A stretch of DNA of 64,000 nucleotides from Thermothielavioides terrestris NRRL 8126. Taxonomy: Eukaryota; Ascomycota; Sordariomycetes; Sordariales; Chaetomiaceae. The translations under genes and the position numbers were made by a program. Within the stretch, counting starts at the first letter, position 1. Every line of letters begins with the position of its first letter. The notes beneath the pieces were generated by a model. The model was not told where the DNA came from. It saw nothing but the letters and a program-made list of their open reading frames with translations, and did no database searches. Shown in pieces: positions 31,384 to 43,447 of this stretch. Location of the stretch: positions 9,796,001 through 9,860,000 of the forward strand of contig NC_016457.1 in assembly GCF_000226115.1 (NCBI RefSeq). The letters are read 5' to 3'.

Positions 31384-31848
31384 TTATTTATTATCTGTTG
31401 CAGCTGCCTGCGTTGTATCGTAGGGACTGCGTGTGCCTTGTTTAGGAGGCGGACTGTGGTCTGCTGATGCGGTGGCCGCAGCTGTTCCTTCCCAAGCTGT
31501 TGTCTCCGCCATGAAGCTGCCGTTTTTGTCCTGACATCTGCACTATCGCATCAGCACCGGCCAGTTCGCGGACTCCTGGACATCCCGCTTCCAGTCGGAT
31601 AGCAATAAGTTAGAATCGGTGCACACTGACCTGCGAAACCAACGCTGCACGGGCCAGCACTTCACCGGGCTGTCACGCAACTCGGGAGCCGGCACGACGC
31701 ACTCGTACTGCACCAGTCCGAACAGTTCGCAGTCCCTCGCCAGGTCAATCCGACGGCCGTCGGCGGGTTTTCGCACCTTGCCGTCGGGGCCGATTTGCGC
31801 GAGTGAGGGCAATTTCTGTGCCGGGAACAACTGGCAGGGCGGGGCCAT
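31384..31848 (-). CDS. SOM1: Mitochondrial inner-membrane protease factor Som1
   Basis: Two exons, 31631-31848 and 31384-31537, give 123 residues. The 93-base intron (GTCAGT...TGCAG) joins WFR to RCQDKNGSFMAETTAWEG. The fungal Som1 pattern is visible: MAPPCQLFPAQKL, then LARDCELFGLVQYECVVP, then VKCWPVQRWFRRC and ETTAWEG. In yeast Som1 is needed for the Imp1 branch of the inner-membrane peptidase that trims proteins exported to the intermembrane space, including Cox2. Five or more cysteines are spaced regularly, typical of small intermembrane-space proteins. The start codon lies only 40 bases from the start of the divergent Rad51-like gene. Identification is from pattern memory, so a profile search would firm it up. 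Confidence 0.82.
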
Positions 31849-31888
31849 TGCTTCGGCGGGTTCTCAGGCTCGGCAGACTGCGCGGGCG
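31849..31888. promoter_or_regulatory. 40-base gap between divergent start codons (SOM1 and Rad51-like gene)
   Basis: The ATG of SOM1 (31848, minus strand) and the proposed ATG of the Rad51-like gene (31889, plus strand) are separated by 40 bases. Transcripts must begin inside the opposite gene or this gap, so the 5' UTRs overlap or are extremely short. Confidence 0.6.
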
Positions 31889-32915
31889 ATGCAAACGGCA
31901 CGGAGCGCGGCGGCAGCGAGCCTCGGCTCCCGCCTGCTCGGAGAGATCGAGGAGACGACCCTGGAAGAGGTATGTAGGTGCGTTGGCCGGCAGCTCCGAT
32001 CGGAGGATCTGTGATGCGTGGGGGAAGTTCCGAGTCGAGTTGGGGCTTGAAAGCGAACAGCGCGCCCAACACAAAAATTGCCGAGGACTGACCAACTGCT
32101 ATGCAATCCAGGTGCTGGCCTCGCTCCGAACAAGCTTCGCAACTTCGACCAAGACCGACAACAACAACAGCGGGAACGATGGCAACGCCGCTTTTGCGCC
32201 CACAGCGGGCCCGCAACTCAAAACATTTCCAATTGGGCCCCTCAATGAGCTCGTCGGCCGCCATTTCCGGGCCACGCAGTCGGCCCCGCTGGCTGTCACC
32301 GGCCGCCACCGCGAGCTGCTCTACGTCCTCGTTGCCACCCTGGTCTCCCCGCCCTATGAGAAGGCCGTAAGCATTGTTGACTTCGAAGGCTGCTTCGATC
32401 CTGTCCGACTTCTCTCCACGTCTCCCATCGAAGAGCCAGCGGCCACGCGAACGACTGCCACAACGACAACCGCCCTGCCACCGCGGCCTTCCCTGCAGCG
32501 CGCCGACTTGGACCACGTCCACATCCTACGGCCCGCTCGCGGCAGCTTCGCACACGTCGCCGACTGCCTCGCATCCATCGAGGACTACATGCTCTACGGC
32601 TCACACCGCAGCCGCGGCCGGGAATGGTGGGGCACGGTGGTCATCGGGGGCGGCTTGAACCCCGCGGGAAGCGCCTCGGCCACGGCCTCCGCCTCCAGCC
32701 AGGTCGCCGTCACGGCTGACTGGAAGGGCTGGCTGCGCATCGACCGGGCAGCGGTCCCGACCTTCGCGGACATGAGCGCCGAGGAGGCGCTGGCCGACCG
32801 GGACAGGAGGCAGGTGGCGGTCGAAGACGCCGGCTGGGTGGCTACCTCCCCGTGGGGAGGCTTCACGATCGGCAGGAGGGAGAGAGACGGTTCCACCGCT
32901 CACTCCTGTAGCTGA
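31889..32915 (+). CDS. Rad51/RecA-fold-like protein with degenerate Walker A
   Basis: Two exons, 31889-31969 and 32112-32915, give 294 residues; the intron (GTATGT...ATCCAG) joins LEE to VLASLR. The plan follows a Rad51-paralogue core: GSRLLGEIEETTLEEVL, then IGPLNELVGRHF, then LAVTGRHRELLYVLVATLVSP, VSIVDFEGCFDPVRLL, DLDHVHILRPARGSFAHVADCLASIEDYML and EWWGTVVIGGG. In active members the third segment holds GxxGxGKT; here it reads TGRHRELLY, so the Walker A lysine motif is gone. The WWGTVVIGGG strand sits where Walker B belongs. This suggests a structural, non-ATPase recombination paralogue, as in Psy3/Csm2-like or XRCC2-like proteins, but the assignment is by pattern only. C-terminal residues from about 230 (VTADWKGWLRIDR) look conserved. 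It diverges from SOM1. Confidence 0.68.
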
Positions 32916-35181
32916 CGCCATGCTCGGGCCATGCCATGCTCTCATGGTGGCATTGATGACCACTGGTCCATGGGATAGGCTGGGAGAGCGCACCCCGGGA
33001 AGGCCTCGGGCACCAACCGAGCTTGTCTGGTCGGCGTGCTGCCGATACGAGGATAACCCCCGGAAGCCGTTACGATCCACAGGCACCGTTATCCCCAGCT
33101 CTACACTATGCCAGAACATCGCGGGAGAAGCAGGAATGCGGATTAGCCCACGTAGCCGATCCCCGTTTCAGAAGTGGAGGGAGCCGTCTGGTAGCCAAGG
33201 ACAGTCTCAACAATTCCCTCAGTGCTGGCTCTCATCAGCACGGTGGAGTCCATGTCATGGTGCAGGAAGCAAACCTGCACAGGCGTGTCTCCGCCCCGGC
33301 AGCTCGCGGGTGGACCACAATCTGTTCCGGCGCTGCTTAACATCCCGGATTAAGAGCTTCGGATGGGGTGGACCGTTGTCCGCAATGCTGCCGTCGTTGT
33401 GGCGCTGGCGCCTGAGAATGAGTTCCGCTTCGACCCTGGCTCTTAACCTAACCTCAAGCCTCCAGGATGAGCAGTTCTCCTTTGACCGACACATTCACCG
33501 CACGGCTGCCTCGGCTCGAAAAACACTTCTCTGATATGTCTGATTAACTTGCGAAAAGCAAGGTTCCACTGGGAATGGAACGAGACGACTCAGAAGTCTC
33601 ACAGCCCTGATCGGCAGACAACTGGTCGACCCGCGACGCCAGGCCGACGCCGTCCCTGGAAACGCGACAAATCGTGCTCTTCACATGTCGTGAACGCAAA
33701 AGTGCCTCACCGTGCCCACAGCACTGTCGACAGCGCCTGGACATGGATGGCATGATCGATCTGCAAGCTTGATACCGACCCTCCAATAGCGACATGTAGC
33801 CGCTGCATGCGCTGCGGCCTGACTTGGCAGCTCGGACGCAAAGATGGCCACGGTGTGTACATAGTAGTACACTACGTGTGTGCAGAAGGCGTGTCGGTAC
33901 CCGGACGTGGCCAAAGGCAACGGAAATAGACGGGCCAAGATCTTCGGGACTGCCCTGTTCTTGGTGCAGCTGTCAGGGACCTCGGACCCCTTCAGCGGCC
34001 TTGATAACGCCGCCGGGACCCACCCCGGCCGGAGCCGCACCCACAAAGCGGATCCGGCTTGACGTCATGGGATCGCCGCAGTGCATCCGCACACGGCGAC
34101 TTGGCGGTCAGCTCTCGGCCGTGTTAGCCGTACGGGATTGTTGTGTACACTATGTAGGGCAGAGCCCCGGGATGGGTCAGCGCCTCTCCAGGCACTGTGT
34201 GGACGGCGGACCAAGATCCAATGGAACGTGCGATCTGTTCCTGGCGGAAACTAAACGGAAATCTCTGCAATGGACGCCGCCATTGGACCGCGGCTCTTCC
34301 CAGGTTGACGGTGGTGAGCAATGGCCGAACGGCGGCTCCGTTTGGCCTGTCCAATCCATCACAGTACGTCCCTTTTGGTTCCCTGCTTCAGCTGCCTAGC
34401 TGATAGATCGCAGAGCTACCAGGGTTTCGCCCTTGTCACCCCTGGATCTTCAGGTCAGAATCTTCGAAGTTGGCAACGATCTGATGTGCAACCAACTACA
34501 CTTACCTCAACCCCTGCTCGCCGCCCGAGTGTAACTCGCGTCTCCGGTTTGTTGCCCGCCTCACCTGCCCGCCGGACATGGGAACACCGCGTGCCAGCAT
34601 CCTAGACACTACGGTGGGCAGCTTACCGATTTCCACAGCGTACGATACTGCCAACTGGTGCCCGAACCCTCACCAAGTTTCCGTCGGTGGAGCATGGAGC
34701 GAGTGGCCGCTGTGGAAAGCTGGCCCTAGGCAACGCTTGACGGATGCGATGCTGGTAGCCGCTGCCCCGATATTTTCCTCGAAACGGTCCACGTTCTCCA
34801 GTTTTTGCACCGCCCGCCGAGAAGAAAGCGGAATGAAAGAAATGCTGTCCTGGCCGGCCATGCTACCCTCGCCCCTCGCCTCCCAGATCTCCACTGAGCC
34901 CACCGAGACCCCAGGACCCTGTTTTAAACTGTGTTGACACCTTCTGATTGCGGGACGGCGATCCACACCCATGTGTTGCTCTGTTTCTGTTGGGTTTGGC
35001 GTCTTATAGATGGCTTCGGTCTATAAAGGGGACGGTCCCCAACGCGGTCAGTCCACTCTTCCCTCCTTGGATTCGCTCAGCACCACTGAACTGAATCCCA
35101 TGTCCAACCGGGTGGACTCACGCCTGCATTCCTTTGGTCGTTGCAACAGAAAAGCCTGTCATTCATTCATTTCGATTCACC
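32916..35181. other. 2.3 kb gene-free region
   Basis: Several frames of 100-190 codons are open here, but they are Arg/Ser/Pro-rich, overlap each other on both strands and lack any family feature or splice logic. The right end is the promoter of the HAD hydrolase gene. I see no repeat or RNA gene. Confidence 0.5.
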
Positions 35182-36737
35182 ATGTCGTCGCTCTCCGCGC
35201 CCCCGAGACCGGCCATGTGCCCGCGGCAAGCATCGAGCAGCAGCTTCGCCGAGGCCTTTGACGACGCCCGGAGAAAGCTGGACGAGCTCGGCGTGCGGGA
35301 GCCCGGGAAAGAAGAAGAAGAAGAGGAGACGCCGTCGCCGGCGCTGTCGTCGTCCAGCTCGGCCACCGACGAGAGCGCACCCTCGCTGGTCGACACCGAG
35401 TCTCCGATCAGCCCGCCTACGCCCATCGGTGCCCCGACCACGCCCGCTGCTGTCGACCCTGACGTGGTTGACAACTTCGCCTTCGCCTTCGACATCGACG
35501 GCGTGCTCATCCGCGGCGGGCAGCCGATTCCCGAGGCCATCGAGGCCATGAAGGTGCTCAACGGGGAGAACGAGTGGGGGATCAAGGTGTAAGTTTGGAA
35601 CGCACTCAACCACAGAAAACGCCGGACAGTCTGAAACAACTTGCAAAACATGTAGCTAACCTTGCATCTGTCAACAGGCCCTACATCTTCCTCACCAACG
35701 GCGGCGGCAAGTCCGAGGCGGAGCGGTGCCGCGACCTGTCACAACAGCTCCAGATTGAGGTCTCGCCGGGCCAGTTCATCTGCGGGCACACGCCGATGCG
35801 CGAGCTGGCGGACCGGTACCACACGGTGCTCGTCGTGGGGGGTGAGGGCGAGAAGTGCCGCGAGGTGGCCGAGTCGTACGGCTTCCGCGACGTGATCACG
35901 CCGGGGGACATCCTCAAGGCCAACGCAGCGACGGCGCCGTTCCGCAAGCTGACGCCGGACGAGCACGCCAACTCGCGCGACCTGCTCGCGCGCGGCAACG
36001 GCAGCGGCCGGCTCAGCGACGTCGTCATCGAGGCCGTCTTCGTCTTCGCCGACTCGCGCGACTGGGCGTCCGACCTGCAGATCATCCTCGACGTGGCCCA
36101 GTCGCGCGGCGGTCGGCTCGAGACCCGCTCGGCCACCTTCGACGAGGGCCCGCCCATCTACTTCAGCCACAACGACGTGGTCTGGAGCACGGCGCACCAG
36201 CACGCGCGGCTGGGGATGGGCGCGCTGCGGCGGGCGGTCGAGACGGTCTTCGAGGCGACGACGGGCGGGCGCGGCGTGCTGCGCACGCACGCCTTCGGCA
36301 AGCCGCAGGTGTCGACGTTCGAGTTCGCCGCGCGGCTACTGCGCGAGTGGCGCGCCACGCGGCATCGGCAGCAGCGGCACGGCCTGCCCCCCACCACCAC
36401 CCCCACCGCCGCCGCCGCCGCCGACGCCGCCGCCGACGTGCCGCCGGCGACCGTCTACTTCGTCGGCGACACGCCCGAGAGCGACGTGCGCGGCGCCAAC
36501 GCCATGGACGCCGTCGCGCCCAACGAGTGGTACAGCATCCTCGTCCAGACGGGCGTCTACCAGGCCGGCACCGAGCCGCGCGACAAGCCGCGCGCCGTGG
36601 TCGGCACCGTGCTCGACGCCGTCCGCCACGGCCTCCGCCGCGAGATGGAGAAGCTCGCGCTCGCGCGCAAGCCGGTCGCGGACGGGCACATGCCGGCGCC
36701 CGTTGAGGTGCGGTGTGATCCGCTCGTGGAGGTCTGA
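35182..36737 (+). CDS. HAD-superfamily hydrolase, CECR5-like (subclass IIA)
   Basis: Two exons, 35182-35588 and 35678-36737, give 488 residues. The 89-base intron has a GTAAGT donor, a GCTAAC branch site and a CAACAG acceptor, and joins GIKV to PYIFLTNGGG. HAD motifs are complete: motif I with D104 and D106 in FAFDIDGVLIRGG; motif II T142-N143 in FLTNGGG; motif III Lys in AFGKPQVSTFEF; motif IV in VYFVGDTPESDVRGAN. Length and spacing fit the TIGR01456/CECR5 group of HAD-IIA enzymes, which include mitochondrial proteins of uncertain substrate. Residues 1-95 are Ser/Pro/Glu-rich and poorly ordered. An Ala/Thr-rich insert (TTTPTAAAAADAAADV) precedes motif IV. A starting ATG at 35182 follows a CACC context; the upstream frame lacks conserved sequence. 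Confidence 0.9.
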
Positions 36738-37236
36738 CTGTTCTGCCCTGCCCTCCCTCACGTGTCGAGACCGAGTTGGTGTTTTCAGGGAGGCCTAAGA
36801 GCGAGCGATGCTTCGGGTGACATTCTGCGCGTTCCGCGACGGCAAGTTTCGGAACGACCACCGTTTATAGATGATACCACTGCGAATTCCGTTCTTTTGT
36901 TTTTATCTTCAACTACACATGAATTTTTCCCTTCTCGCGTCACAGCGAGTCTTTTCCCCCGGCATTCGCTTGCCTATGGGCTGGCTTGGGAGGGCCTCAG
37001 CCGATACACGGAACTCATCATCAACAATCGTTTACTGGCTGGGCTGGGAACAAGGTTATTTGGCACGGTGGATCAATCACACCTGCTGGCACAGGCGTTT
37101 GTTCGGGCTCCCTAGACATGGGCGTCAGATCGCATAGATGATAGACTGGCTGCTATAGACCTATCTAGGAATTGAAGACGGAGCGCCCCTGAGGCGGACG
37201 TTCGTAGCTGCCATTCGCAACCAGATGTCCTAACTA
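36738..37236. other. Intergenic, convergent 3' regions
   Basis: These are the 3' sides of the HAD hydrolase and the GH125 genes. Nothing further is seen. Confidence 0.5.
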
Positions 37237-38981
37237 TCATTGAAAACTCTGCTTTAGAATCTCTGGCTTTCGGAAGCGCAAATCAAGGATCATCTGGCCA
37301 AAAAGGCCATTGGCCCACGAGAACCTGTTCAAGTAAGCCGTCAGCATCGTCACCCTGACAACTCGCCGATGTTGGTAAGGGAGCACTCGAACTCACCACG
37401 GCCGCGTCCACTGGCTCGCATTATTCGAGTTGACGCTCTCGTGGATCAGCCCCAGCCCGTCGGTGGTGGCCAGGATCTCCTTCAGCTGCGCGACAATCTC
37501 GCCGTCGTCGTCCGACGTCAGGATCCGCACGATGCTCGCCATGGGCCAGGCCATGCCCGGCCCCACGTGCGGGCCGCCGACGGCGCTGATGGCCGACCCC
37601 TTCATGAAGTACGGGTTCGCGTCCGCGCTCAGGATCCTGGCCCTCGTCCGCTGGTACACGGCGTCCGTGTTGGCCAGGTACCCGAAGAACGGCGCCGCCA
37701 GCAGCGACGGCACGTTGGCGTCGTCCATCAGGTTCGCGCTGCCGTAGCCGTCCACCTCGTACGCGTAGACCGTCTCGACGCTGCTCCCGTTGGCGCTGAC
37801 GACCGGCACGACGCCGTGCTTGGCGATGGCTGCGCTCAGCGCCCGCTCGAACGCGTTCATCTCGTCAGCCAGGCCCGGCGGGGCCTGGCTGCCCAGCTTG
37901 GCCACGATGCCGGCGGCGCCGGCCAGGTAGCGCGCAAACATCATGTTCGCCGGCACGAGGAACTGGAACAGCGTGCTGTCGTCGCTGGGGCGGAACGCGC
38001 TGCGCACGAGGCCGGTCACGCGCACGGGGCTGCCCAGCCCGTCGTTCGCGAGCGTCTCGGTCGTCCGGCTGGTCTGGCGCGTGAAGGTGTAGGGGCTCGG
38101 CAGCACGCGGCCGTCGGCGCCGTAGGTGCCCGCGTCGGCCATGGCGCGCGCCGTCGCCAGCACGGCCTGCACGGCGGGCAGCCACTGGAACTTGGCGAAA
38201 AAAGCGGCGTCGTGGGTCGTCTCGTAGTACTGCGTGCTGACCTGCAAGAACGCGGCGAGGCTGTCGAGCTCGTACTTGCACTCGAACACGGCGCGGGGGT
38301 CGTAGGCGGGGGTGACGGCGTCGGAGGCCGCGTCCGTGTTGACGGCGGGCTGGATACCGCTCTCCGGAGGCGGTTGGAACGAGTTGCAGAAGGGCGAGGT
38401 CAGCAGGTAGCGGGCCTGGAGGTTGATGACGCCGCGAAAGAGGCTGGCGATGGACTCGGGCTGCTGGATCTGCACCGGGTCGGACTCGAGAACGGGGAGG
38501 TAGGACTGCAGCTGGTTGGCGCTATCGCGCAGCCACATGGCGTTGATGTCGCCGGTGATGATGAAGGCCAGCTCCTCAGCCGAGTTGTTGGCAGCATGAC
38601 CACGCCAGCGGATGGCGGCTGTTATTCAACAACGCGAGTTAGTTCAAGCTTGCCTGGAACAAAAAGCTGTGTAATTGGCAGAAGAGATGCCAAATGTTAC
38701 TTACTGTCGAGCGTGTTAGGGAACGTGTTCTCGAAGAGGCGGTAAAGATCCGGGTCAGCCACAACGGAAGACATGTTGGCGATGAGGGCCTCGACCGTGG
38801 ACGAGTTGAAGGTGCGGCAAGCCGGGATCGGGCGCTGGTAAGACAGCGCATACTTGCCCGTCGAAAGCGGCTCGTGAGTGACCTGGGAGTAGTTCAGGTA
38901 GTCGGGGCAGAAAGCTTTTGTTTCCGCCGAGGCGACACCTGCCCCGAGGCTCGCCAGCAGCAGCTGGGCAAGTGTTTTCAT
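37237..38981 (-). CDS. Secreted exo-alpha-1,6-mannosidase, glycoside hydrolase family 125
   Basis: Three exons (38705-38981, 37397-38618, 37237-37324) give 528 residues. Introns run GTAAGT...ATAACAG and GTGAGT...GAACAG; the junctions give LDTAIRWRG and [13 protein letters not shown]. Residues 1-19 are a signal peptide ([19 protein letters not shown]). The GH125 (formerly DUF1237) pattern is clear: [54 protein letters not shown], then [17 protein letters not shown] and [12 protein letters not shown] ahead of the final exon. Characterised members hydrolyse non-reducing alpha-1,6-linked mannose, so the enzyme probably trims mannans or N-glycan arms outside the cell or in the secretory route. The ATG at 38981 was chosen because it begins the signal peptide; an upstream in-frame ATG exists. 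Confidence 0.92.
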
Positions 38982-40149
38982 TGTCTTCTTCGTGACCGCC
39001 CGGTGCGGTGATGCGCTGGTGCAGTTCAAGCTTCAATCGAACTTCCACGCCTCGCAATGCCCTTGCTTGCCGAAAAGAGCAGCGGTGAGGTCGAGTTGCA
39101 CACAGGCGACCGTGGAAGCATGGAAAGACCCCGCGATGTAATTAACTAGGCACTGTGTGTGATGAAACCTTCGAGCATTTGATTTAACTGCTTTGTATTT
39201 GTAGCGCCGCCTGTGGTGCTGCTTGACTTGGGAGTGCTCCAAGCAGGATCGCCAATGACGCGGCGATCGTTTACGCAGAATTCCGCACGTAAAAGGCTTG
39301 CTTGGGGTAACGATCTCCGCCTGGGCGAACAAAATGAATCCTTCTCGTGGTGGCCGAATCGCAGCTGCCGTTTCTGGACTGGCCGGGTTCTGCTTTGAAC
39401 TTGCAAGGCAGGTGCGGGTGCGAGTTGAGTGGTCATGAGGTGCCACGAAGAGTGCTGCCAGCCCCCAGGCCTTTGCTGCTTTCACTGGAGTGACCGTTCG
39501 AATGTGACTTTCCTCGTGGAGAAAGACGGGACCATTCTGTGCATGCATGCATGCATAGGTACCCAGTGCCCAATAATCAGTGCTATGCATGCTATATCTC
39601 CAATATCCACGTTGAACTCTTTGCATTGTCCTCCCATTTCTAGCATCCCGGTCCAGCCCGTCCACCCGATAACACCTCTCTTATGACCAGGAGCTTTCCG
39701 GTCTGCTGCGGCCTTGCCGGTAGCGACGTGGCAGCTTCTGCAGACTCCCTTTATGACTTGGATACCGTCATTGTTTCTGGGGTCCTTGGACTATATAGGG
39801 AGGGCCATAGGATCTATCCTAACTCCGCTGTCGGGTTCGGTTTTCCCCTTGCCAAGAGCGGTTCCAGGTTTGCCCCTCTCTGATGAATGGCGAAAGTTCA
39901 CTGAATGTCCCGCCTCAAGGATTACTCGGTTAGTTTTGGAGCACCTCTGAATCTAGTGTGGATACACCTTCGGATTCTCTCGTTCCACGGCGCCTCTTCA
40001 TGGTATTCCCCAGACCTGAAGCTCGCCGAGATAGACTGACTTCAAAGCGATAGGGCGCTCTCCTCTTCTGCAAGCCTACAAGGGGAATAGTCCTCGCAGT
40101 GAGCGAACATATGGACATCAACCCTTGGAAGTCTGTGGACCCCAAAGGC
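38982..40149. other. Intergenic
   Basis: This stretch holds the GH125 promoter and the HET gene 3' side. Several overlapping frames are open on both strands, but none looks coding. A repeated GCATGCAT word lies at about 39541-39555. Confidence 0.45.
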
Positions 40150-42264
40150 TCATTCCAGTTGAACTCGGACCTTGGGTCCCTTAGACAGCTCGGACCATCT
40201 CGAGTCAGGGTCTCGCCAGTTGCGATATTTCTGCGTATGCATGGCCAGCCCGACGCGGGCGTACGTCTCGTCATCCACCCTCCTCAACACGAGGTACGTC
40301 GTGGTGACCCTGCGGTTCCCCATCGGAAACGCCTCGCTATCCGGCCAGCCGCGCGTGTCGCGCTTGACCACCAGAAAGCTGCACCCCTTGTCGTCGAGCA
40401 CCTCGTCCGTGTCGTACCACACCTCGTACGACTCGCTGTCCATCCAGGCCGGGAACGGGCCGTCCGACGGACGGATGAGCGTCCCCGAGAGGACCAGGCG
40501 CCGAGACGGGCCGGCTGCCTCTTTGACCGCGGCGGCGACGTCGTCGTCGTCGTGGGCGTCGTCGACGTCGATCGGGCTGGCTCTCCACATGCGTTGAAAC
40601 GCGATGCGCGAGTCGCACGACCAGGTCGGGGCCGCCGTCAGGCGCCGGCCCGGCCAGTGCGCCCACCAGACCAGCGTCCGCAGGAGCATGCTCCGCCAGA
40701 GGCCGAACATGTACTCGTCGGCCCACACCCGCTGCAGCTCGCTCGCGATGCCGGCCAGCGCCGCGAGCCGGTCTTCGGCGTACTGCAGCTGGCGAATCGA
40801 GAACTCGGTCACGATGTCCTTCCACGTGTCCAAGCGGTTGGAGTAGGGCACCATGTCGCTGATGAGGACCTTGTGGAGCCGGTCGCGCATCGATTCGCCG
40901 CCGAAGATGCCGGGCGGAAGCCGGAGTTCGACCCACGGCCCGCCTTTGTCGGAGAGCGCCCTGTGCGGCGCCGATATCTTTTCCCCGAAGGGCGTCTGGG
41001 CAATGAACTCGCCGTCGCCGTACTGGCAGAGCATCTTGACGCCCCAGCCGGCGAACACCAGGCGCCGCGGCGAGAGCAGGGCCTCCTGGAGGCACCAGCC
41101 ACGCATGTCCAGCTGGCGGAGAGCAGGGTTTCCCATCCTGGTCAGGTCGTAGAAGTTGGTGAGCGTGAAGCGGAGCGTGCCGACCTCGCCGTTCGGGAGC
41201 GTCACGCGCGCCGCCACGGACGGGAAGAATGGCGCGGGCGACCGAAGGAAGCCCTCGCTGGCGGCTCCGGCGGTGTCGGCGGCGATGGTGACGGTGGCGT
41301 TCTTGTAGATGATGTCCATCTTGACGATCTCACGCGCCTTATCGGCGTCGTCGTCTTGTACAATACAGAGCTTCCAACATCAGAGAGTTAGTTCTCTCCG
41401 TACCGGGATACCGGCAGCTGCTTGGCGCCAAAGGGGGGCCTGTCTCGGGAGCAACAAAACGGACTCCAACTTAACGACGTACCGCGTCGACCCAGAGGTA
41501 GCGCAGCCCGAGGCGCCGCGTGACCTCGACGGCATCCGCGACGGTCCGGGACAGCCGGTCGACCGCGACCCCGGTCGTCATCAGCTCGGCGAGCGTGCCG
41601 CGCAGCGTCTTGAACTGGTCGCCGCCCCAGCGGTAGCTGAGGCAGGCGTACTCGCCGCGCTCTCCGCCGCCCTCGCCCCCGCCCTCGGCGCCGCTCGCAT
41701 GCAGCAGGACCCGGCCGTTCCCGCCATCGCCATCGCCATCGCCATCGCCGCCGCCGACGTCGATTACCCGCGTCGGCAGCAGCGGGAGCAGCCCGCTCTC
41801 CGCGTCCGTCACGCGGCACGGCTTGTGCGACGCGCGGCAGGCGCGCAGCCACTCCCGCGCCCGGATGAACACGGCCTCGCTCGTCAGGTCGATCGGCGGC
41901 TGCGGCACCGACACAAACGCGGCCGCGGGGTCGCCTGTTCAGGCAGCAGCAGCACCGTGAGCATGAGCAAGCAAGTCCCGTTTTGTTTATTCTTCGTATT
42001 AACAGGGGTTTCATGAGGTGGGTGCCCTGATTACCTACCGGGCATCGCGAACCGCTTGATGGGCTGGTAGGCGCCCATCTTCGGCTCTCTGCCGAGCTGG
42101 TTTCCCATCAAGGCGCACAGCTCGCATCCGGGGTCCGGGTCGCGCCTGAATTCGTCTTTCTTTCCAGGCGAAGTTTGCGGCCGGGCGAGCATCTTCCAGC
42201 AGCCGGAGCAGAAGCGCTCCTTGCGGCTGTGGAGATCGGTGGCATCCAGAACCGCTTGAGACAT
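40150..42264 (-). CDS. HET-domain (heterokaryon incompatibility) protein
   Basis: Three exons (42039-42264, 41483-41934, 40150-41370) give 632 residues. Introns are 104 and 112 bases, and the second junction restores LRYLWVDALCIVQDDD, the core HET motif. Other HET blocks are GEYACLSYRWGG near residue 180, KMDIIYKNATVTIAAD and MRGWCLQEALLSPRRLVF. Residues about 12-45 carry a Cys pattern (CSGCW, CELCALMG) often found at the N-terminus of these proteins. The HET domain, related to TIR folds, triggers programmed cell death when incompatible hyphae fuse; most genome copies have no known partner. A Gly/Asp-rich run (about residues 150-175) looks like local repeat expansion. The start at 42264 (MSQAVLD) is tentative; the frame is open upstream to 42423. 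Confidence 0.87.
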
Positions 42265-43447
42265 GACGGGGCTGTATTCCGTGAACAGCACAGCACAATA
42301 TGCAGGAACGGGTATCAAGCCCAGTCCATTTAGAGATCTGCACTTGGTACACCAGATATTGCTGTAGGAAGCGGGGTGTGCGAATGTCCTTGTTATAGGG
42401 GTCCTTGGGGGCCGTCCGCCCAATTCGGTGCTTGGATGGAGTGCCTAGCCGCTGACTTGCAGGCTGGGCCCCCTGATTAGCAGCCTTGGCTCGTCTTAAG
42501 CCTGCACGGAGAAAACCGTGCGCTGGTCCGCGTATGTATGGACGGATCCTCAGTTATCTCGGAGGACGATGATGAGCTGGCCCAAGATCCCCGGTTACAC
42601 AAACATAGCTGAGCCTTTCCGTTGCAACGTTGACCCAGCAGCTCATCGAGGTTTACCCCTGGCAACTCACAAAGCCGCGCCACGGAAAAGCAGAGAAATA
42701 GACGGCCAAGCCTGAAAGAGCACTGCAGTTTCCCATTCACACACGTCGCCCGTACCGACCATCGTCCACCAGCGTTCAACTATCTTCAATCACCGCACCC
42801 TTCCGACTCAAAAATCTTGCCACCCTTCCGCTCTGGCCGCCGCTTTTTGCGCCCCCCGTGCCCGCCTGGCGTTTGCATGAGCCACCCGCCGCCGAGCCCG
42901 GTGTGCCCAGAGGAGAAACACCCTGTAGGGCGCTCTCGACATCCATGTCCGAAATGTGCTTCCGTACCAAAGGGGGGTATCTCTGAAAGTTGCTTGTTTC
43001 CAAATAGCGTCTAGGCAGCGAGGCAGTGAATGGGAGAAGGAAACCGGAGAGCCGGAGAATGAAGCGCAAGAAAAAAGGAAAAAATGGCCCTCCGGACGGA
43101 CACCCAATACCATCAACGGCCCGGCTGTCCCTAGAATGGTCAAATCAAGTGCAGTGGAAGAGAAATGGTGAGGGGGAAAATATGATGCTTGTGAAGGCAG
43201 AGACATGAGCTTGTTTTTTTCCATTGCATCGTGTTGTCCAGACATGAGTAAACGTGAGCCCAATCCGTGATACGAGGCAGAACCGAGAACGCCGTGGAAA
43301 ACCCCGATGTCATGTCGTGTCTTGCCCATGTCCAGAACGGGAAAAAAAGATCAAGGAAATGAATATATGGACCGGAAGCCATGCAGTACCGAAGAAGTCG
43401 AACACGGACTTGACCAACTCCCCGTGGTGTGGTGGCCCGGTCGACGC
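42265..43447. other. Intergenic
   Basis: This region holds the HET promoter and a probably long 3' UTR of the zinc-knuckle gene. I see no gene. Confidence 0.45.

Noticed and set aside
33824..34605. Plus-strand frames between the Rad51-like and HAD genes
   Set aside because: No domain, signal peptide or consistent exon structure; composition is like neighbouring non-coding DNA.
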